This document shows, one piece after another, positions 61,400 through 64,000 of a DNA stretch of 64,000 bases. Position numbers and translations under genes: made by a program. Each line of letters begins with the position of its first letter. The first letter of the stretch is position 1. The notes under the pieces are model-generated. The model ran no database searches and was not told the DNA's origin. It saw nothing but the letters and a program-made list of their open reading frames with translations. Source of the stretch: Peptoniphilaceae bacterium (GTDB lineage: Bacteria > Bacillota > Clostridia > Tissierellales > Peptoniphilaceae); assembly GCA_902363535.1 (NCBI GenBank), contig CABJAE010000010.1, forward strand, positions 26,753 to 90,752, written 5' to 3'.

Positions 61400-61891
61400 A
61401 TGCACATCAATCGCTTTACCGGTGATTCCATCGACACATATATCTTGTCCCTGCTCAACGAAAACAGCCGCATGTCGCTGTCTGACATCGCGAAAAAAGT
61501 GAGCCTTTCCGTTTCGGCCACGCGCAATCGGATCCATCGCTTGGAAGATGCAGGCGTCATTGCCGGCTACACCATTCTTCTCGGCGGAGAAGAGGACGAT
61601 TCCTACATCCACTCCTTCTGTCTCATCGACATCTCCGAGGAAGACAATACCTTGGAAGAATTTATTAACTACATCCAATCTTCCGACCAAGTGACCGACT
61701 GCTGGAAGCTTATGGGGGAATACCAGTTCTTAATTCGCATTAAATCCACCTCGTCGAAAGCTTTAGACGATTTTTTAATGCGCCTCAGGGAATCCATTTC
61801 CATTAAGCGGACCAACACCATCGGCGCCTTGAACCAGGTCAAGGGAAAAGACATTCGCGAACACAATGCCATTCGGATTCAGGAAAAGTAA
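61400..61891 (+). CDS. Lrp/AsnC-family transcriptional regulator
   Basis: A 163-residue DNA-binding regulator. The helix-turn-helix is at about 18-48 (MSLSDIAKKVSLSVSATRNR), with the RAM ligand-sensing domain after it (about 65-140, including DSYIHSFCLIDISEED and GEYQFLIRIKSTSSK). The start is placed at ATG 61400 (MHINRF), with AAAGGAGG eight bases upstream. Lrp-type proteins sense amino acids; the gene stands next to hom and asd, so control of the aspartate pathway is plausible, and the inverted repeat at 63150 is a candidate site. This is inference. Confidence 0.85.
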   Translation: MHINRFTGDSIDTYILSLLNENSRMSLSDIAKKVSLSVSATRNRIHRLEDAGVIAGYTILLGGEEDDSYIHSFCLIDISEEDNTLEEFINYIQSSDQVTDCWKLMGEYQFLIRIKSTSSKALDDFLMRLRESISIKRTNTIGALNQVKGKDIREHNAIRIQEK

Positions 61892-61894
61892 AGG

Positions 61895-61918
61895 CGGGCG
61901 CTTCGGCGCTCGTTTTTT
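61895..61918 (+). terminator. Terminator of the Lrp gene
   Basis: CGGGCGC-TTCG-GCGCTCG (one G-T pair) followed by TTTTTT. Confidence 0.85.
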
Positions 61919-61929
61919 AATGGACGCAA

Positions 61930-61957
61930 AAAGACAAGCCACGCCGGGCTTGTCTTT
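61930..61957 (-). terminator. Terminator of hom
   Basis: AAAGACAAGCC pairs with GGCTTGTCTTT around ACGCCG; the reverse strand continues into TTTTTGCG. Confidence 0.8.
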
Positions 61958-61963
61958 CAATCT

Positions 61964-63103
61964 TTAGTCTTCGATGCGCGCAAAGAAGGTCTTTCCGTCC
62001 AGTTTCTTCAGTAATTCGTCTCGGGCCATGTCCTTGGTGTAAGTGAATCCTTCATCCACCCGGTCGACGAAATCGCCTTCCAGCTCGTTTGCCACGAAGT
62101 AGCGGCCGCGAATGGGCGCAAGCTTTACATCGCCTCGTTTCATTAAAGGCATGGCGCTCTTTGTGGCGGCGGCTACGAGATCGGCCACCACGGCGTTGCC
62201 CGTGGGCTCTTTGCCGGCACCGGGGCCGGTGAAGGCCAAATCGCCGACCCAGCTGCCCTTTACATTGACCTGATTAATGGCATCGGGCAAAATGGCCAAA
62301 CTGTCCGCGCCGTCTAAAAGCACCGGTTCCACCACGGCTTCGATGCCGCCTTCTGCGGGCTTGGCGGAAGCCACGAGTTTCACCTTTTTATTTTGCGCTT
62401 TCAGATAGGCCACCACGGATTGATCGATTTGGGCGATGCCCCGGGTGGGAATGGCGTCGCCGTTTACGTGGCCGAAGGCCATTTCGATTAATAAATGAAG
62501 TTTTCTGCGGGTGTCGTAGCCTTCCACATCGTCGGTGGGGTCTTGTTCGGCGTAGCCAAGCTTTTGGCACAGGGCCAGGGTGTCTTTGTAATCGGCGCCT
62601 TCTTTAAACATGGCGTTTAAGAGGTAGTTGCAGGTGCCGTTTAAAATGCCTTTCACATCCATGATGTCGTTTTGCAAGCAAAGAGCCCGCAGAGGCGTCA
62701 GGACGGGAATGCCGCCGCCCACGGCCGCTTCAAACAAAAATGGTGCGCCGGTTTTTTCCGATAAGGCCACGAGCTCTTCGTAGTGGGCGCTGACGCAGGC
62801 TTTGTTGGCGGTCACCACGCCCACGCCTTTTTCCAGAGCCCGGCGCATGTAGTCGTAGGCCATGTCCATGGCGCCGGTGGCTTCGGCGACGCAGTCCACT
62901 TCGGCGAGGACCTGATCGTATTCCTTTGCCGTAACCACGGGCTCGTCGATTTCAAGCTCCAGGGTATTTCTGCTTCTGTCCGAAGCCACCACGTAGGCGA
63001 TCTCCATGGGGCCGATTGTTTTTTCGAAAACCTCTTGTCGATCCTTTAAAATGTCGTAGGCGCCGCGACCCACGGTGCCGAATCCGATTAATGCCAGTTT
63101 CAT
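61964..63103 (-). CDS. hom: Homoserine dehydrogenase
   Basis: A 379-residue enzyme reducing aspartate semialdehyde to homoserine, the branch to threonine and methionine. The NAD(P) loop is LIGFGTVGRGAYDIL; the catalytic and substrate region includes VGGGIPVLTPLRAL, ILNGTCNYLLN and GYAEQDPTDDVEGYD. It lacks the C-terminal ACT domain (379 residues rather than about 430), so feedback control by threonine is probably absent. Start at Met 63103 (MKLALIGFG) has AAAGGGG; the seven-residue longer GTG form is not favoured. It diverges from asd. Confidence 0.93.
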   Translation of the reverse strand: MKLALIGFGTVGRGAYDILKDRQEVFEKTIGPMEIAYVVASDRSRNTLELEIDEPVVTAKEYDQVLAEVDCVAEATGAMDMAYDYMRRALEKGVGVVTANKACVSAHYEELVALSEKTGAPFLFEAAVGGGIPVLTPLRALCLQNDIMDVKGILNGTCNYLLNAMFKEGADYKDTLALCQKLGYAEQDPTDDVEGYDTRRKLHLLIEMAFGHVNGDAIPTRGIAQIDQSVVAYLKAQNKKVKLVASAKPAEGGIEAVVEPVLLDGADSLAILPDAINQVNVKGSWVGDLAFTGPGAGKEPTGNAVVADLVAAATKSAMPLMKRGDVKLAPIRGRYFVANELEGDFVDRVDEGFTYTKDMARDELLKKLDGKTFFARIED

Positions 63104-63149
63104 GTTTTCCCCTTTCTTTTTCACTTCGCTACATTCAGTCCATTATGAA

Positions 63150-63182
63150 TTGACTATACTAGAGTGTTTTTGTTATAGTCAA
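63150..63182. promoter_or_regulatory. Perfect inverted repeat forming mirror-image promoters of hom and asd
   Basis: TTGACTATA (63150-63158) and TATAGTCAA (63174-63182) are exact complements around a 15-base centre. Each strand reads TTGACT-18-TATAGT. The plus copy points to asd (start 63220), the minus copy to hom (start 63103). Both promoters would share the same DNA and compete or be co-regulated. Confidence 0.75.
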
Positions 63183-63219
63183 GAAAAACATTGCTCACTT
63201 ATAAGAAAGAAGGTTTATT

Positions 63220-64000
63220 ATGACGATCTATCGCACAGCTATTTTAGGCGCAACGGGTCTTGTGGGCCAAACCATGCGCAGCATTTTGGAAGAAAGGAAT
63301 CTCCCCCTGGAACTTTCCATGTTTGCATCGAAAAACAGTGCGGGCAAGACCTTTACTTTTAACGGTGAAGAACACGTCATCGAAGAGCTTACGGAAGACG
63401 CCTTGCGTGAAGGCAAATTCGACTACGTACTCAGTGCTTTAGACGGCGATTTGGCCGCCAAATTCTGTCCCGTGGCCGCCGAAGCGGGCACCATTGTCAT
63501 CGACAACAGCTCCCACTTCCGCATGGCGGAGGGCATTCCCTTGGTGGTCCCCGAAATCAATCCGGAAGATATTTCCGACAAGGCGGGCATTATCGCCAAT
63601 CCCAACTGCTCCACCATTCAATCCGTGGTGGCCTTAAAGCCTGTGGAAGACCTCTTTAAAATGAAGCGGATCGTCTTTACCACCTTCCAAGCCGTCAGCG
63701 GCTCCGGCGTGCGGGGCATCGCCGATTTGGAAAACGGCGTCAAGGGGAAAGCGCCGGAATTTTATCCCTACCCCATCGCCTTCAACTGCCTTCCCCACAT
63801 CGACGACTTCCTGGACGACGGCTACACCAAGGAAGAAATGAAGATGGTGAACGAATCGAGAAAGATTTTCCACCGTCCGGATCTGGCCGTTACCGCCACC
63901 GCCGTCCGCGTGCCGGTAAAGGGCGCCCACGCCATTTCCGTGAACGTCACCTGCGAAAAGCCCATCGACATCGATAAACTCCGCGCCGCCTACGAAGCCA
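63220..64000 (+). CDS. asd: Aspartate-semialdehyde dehydrogenase (partial, cut by window end)
   Basis: The first 260 residues of Asd, which reduces aspartyl phosphate to aspartate semialdehyde, the shared precursor of lysine/diaminopimelate, threonine and methionine. The NADP loop GATGLVGQTMRSILEER, phosphate-binding SALDGDLAAKF, and the catalytic Cys in IIANPNCSTIQSVV are present, along with the TTFQAVSGSG loop. It starts at ATG 63220 and runs open to the last base. It diverges from hom through the palindromic promoter. Confidence 0.93.
   Translation, partial: MTIYRTAILGATGLVGQTMRSILEERNLPLELSMFASKNSAGKTFTFNGEEHVIEELTEDALREGKFDYVLSALDGDLAAKFCPVAAEAGTIVIDNSSHFRMAEGIPLVVPEINPEDISDKAGIIANPNCSTIQSVVALKPVEDLFKMKRIVFTTFQAVSGSGVRGIADLENGVKGKAPEFYPYPIAFNCLPHIDDFLDDGYTKEEMKMVNESRKIFHRPDLAVTATAVRVPVKGAHAISVNVTCEKPIDIDKLRAAYEA

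Overview
The window reads as chromosome of an anaerobic, low-oxygen-adapted Gram-positive (Firmicutes/Bacillota) bacterium, most likely a Clostridia/Tissierellia-type (Peptoniphilaceae-like) organism of moderate G+C. The evidence is the WalRK-YycHI system, S-layer (SLH) protein, anaerobic class III ribonucleotide reductase NrdDG with no aerobic enzyme nearby, V-type ATPase, FAD-dependent ThyX, CIRCE-controlled groESL, Mini-III/Rae1 RNA enzymes, and strong GGAGG ribosome sites. The genus is an inference; a 16S or marker-gene search would be needed. The two window ends cut an ISL3-type transposase (left) and aspartate-semialdehyde dehydrogenase (right).

Layout. 1-1.0 kb: end of an ISL3-family insertion sequence. 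1.0-8.0 kb: SLH surface protein and the walR-walK-yycH-yycI cell-wall stress operon. 8.0-17.2 kb: chorismate mutase diverging from an ATP-grasp ligase, an IS1182 remnant, a G5/3D wall protein, a Nudix-patatin-mscL operon, comEB, then larE-larC-rnhA and pta. 17.2-17.7 kb: three tRNA genes (two Pro, one Arg). 17.7-23.7 kb: a compact operon tsaC-ywlE-rpiB-upp-tagO-mnaA-dacA. 23.8-29.5 kb: hydrolase, ung and a K+ uptake cluster with two TrkA-like subunits around TrkH. 29.6-35.4 kb: mostly plus-strand accessory genes (tubby/LURP-like, hexapeptide, M55 aminopeptidase, HAD, VanZ, a zinc-ribbon/TPR membrane protein, PPK2) with tadA and pspC on minus. 35.5-43.0 kb: panC-panB-DUF2520 and cysS-mrnC-thyX-rlmB-rae1. 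43-48 kb: groESL and nrdDG diverging from a 310-base regulatory region. 48-52 kb: mobile-element scars, a Na/Pi transporter, an AGCS symporter and a previously unlisted 36-residue membrane ORF. 52-61 kb: nine-gene V-ATPase operon ending in a Nudix gene. 61-64 kb: Lrp/AsnC regulator, hom and asd.

Together the genes are mostly housekeeping: envelope homeostasis (WalRK, SLH, DacA, TagO/MnaA, 3D protein), tRNA/rRNA maturation, nucleotide supply, ion homeostasis (Trk, V-ATPase, NptA, AGCS, MscL), coenzyme A precursor and threonine/methionine/lysine-branch amino-acid synthesis. I found no CRISPR array, no prophage and no clear defence island. The best new leads are small: the microprotein at 51.8 kb with its own promoter and terminator, a perfect inverted repeat that builds mirror-image promoters between hom and asd, a palindromic ribosome-binding site shared by two diverging genes at 8.3 kb, an unusual TrkA-TrkH-TrkA arrangement, and a zinc-ribbon/TPR membrane protein of unknown role.
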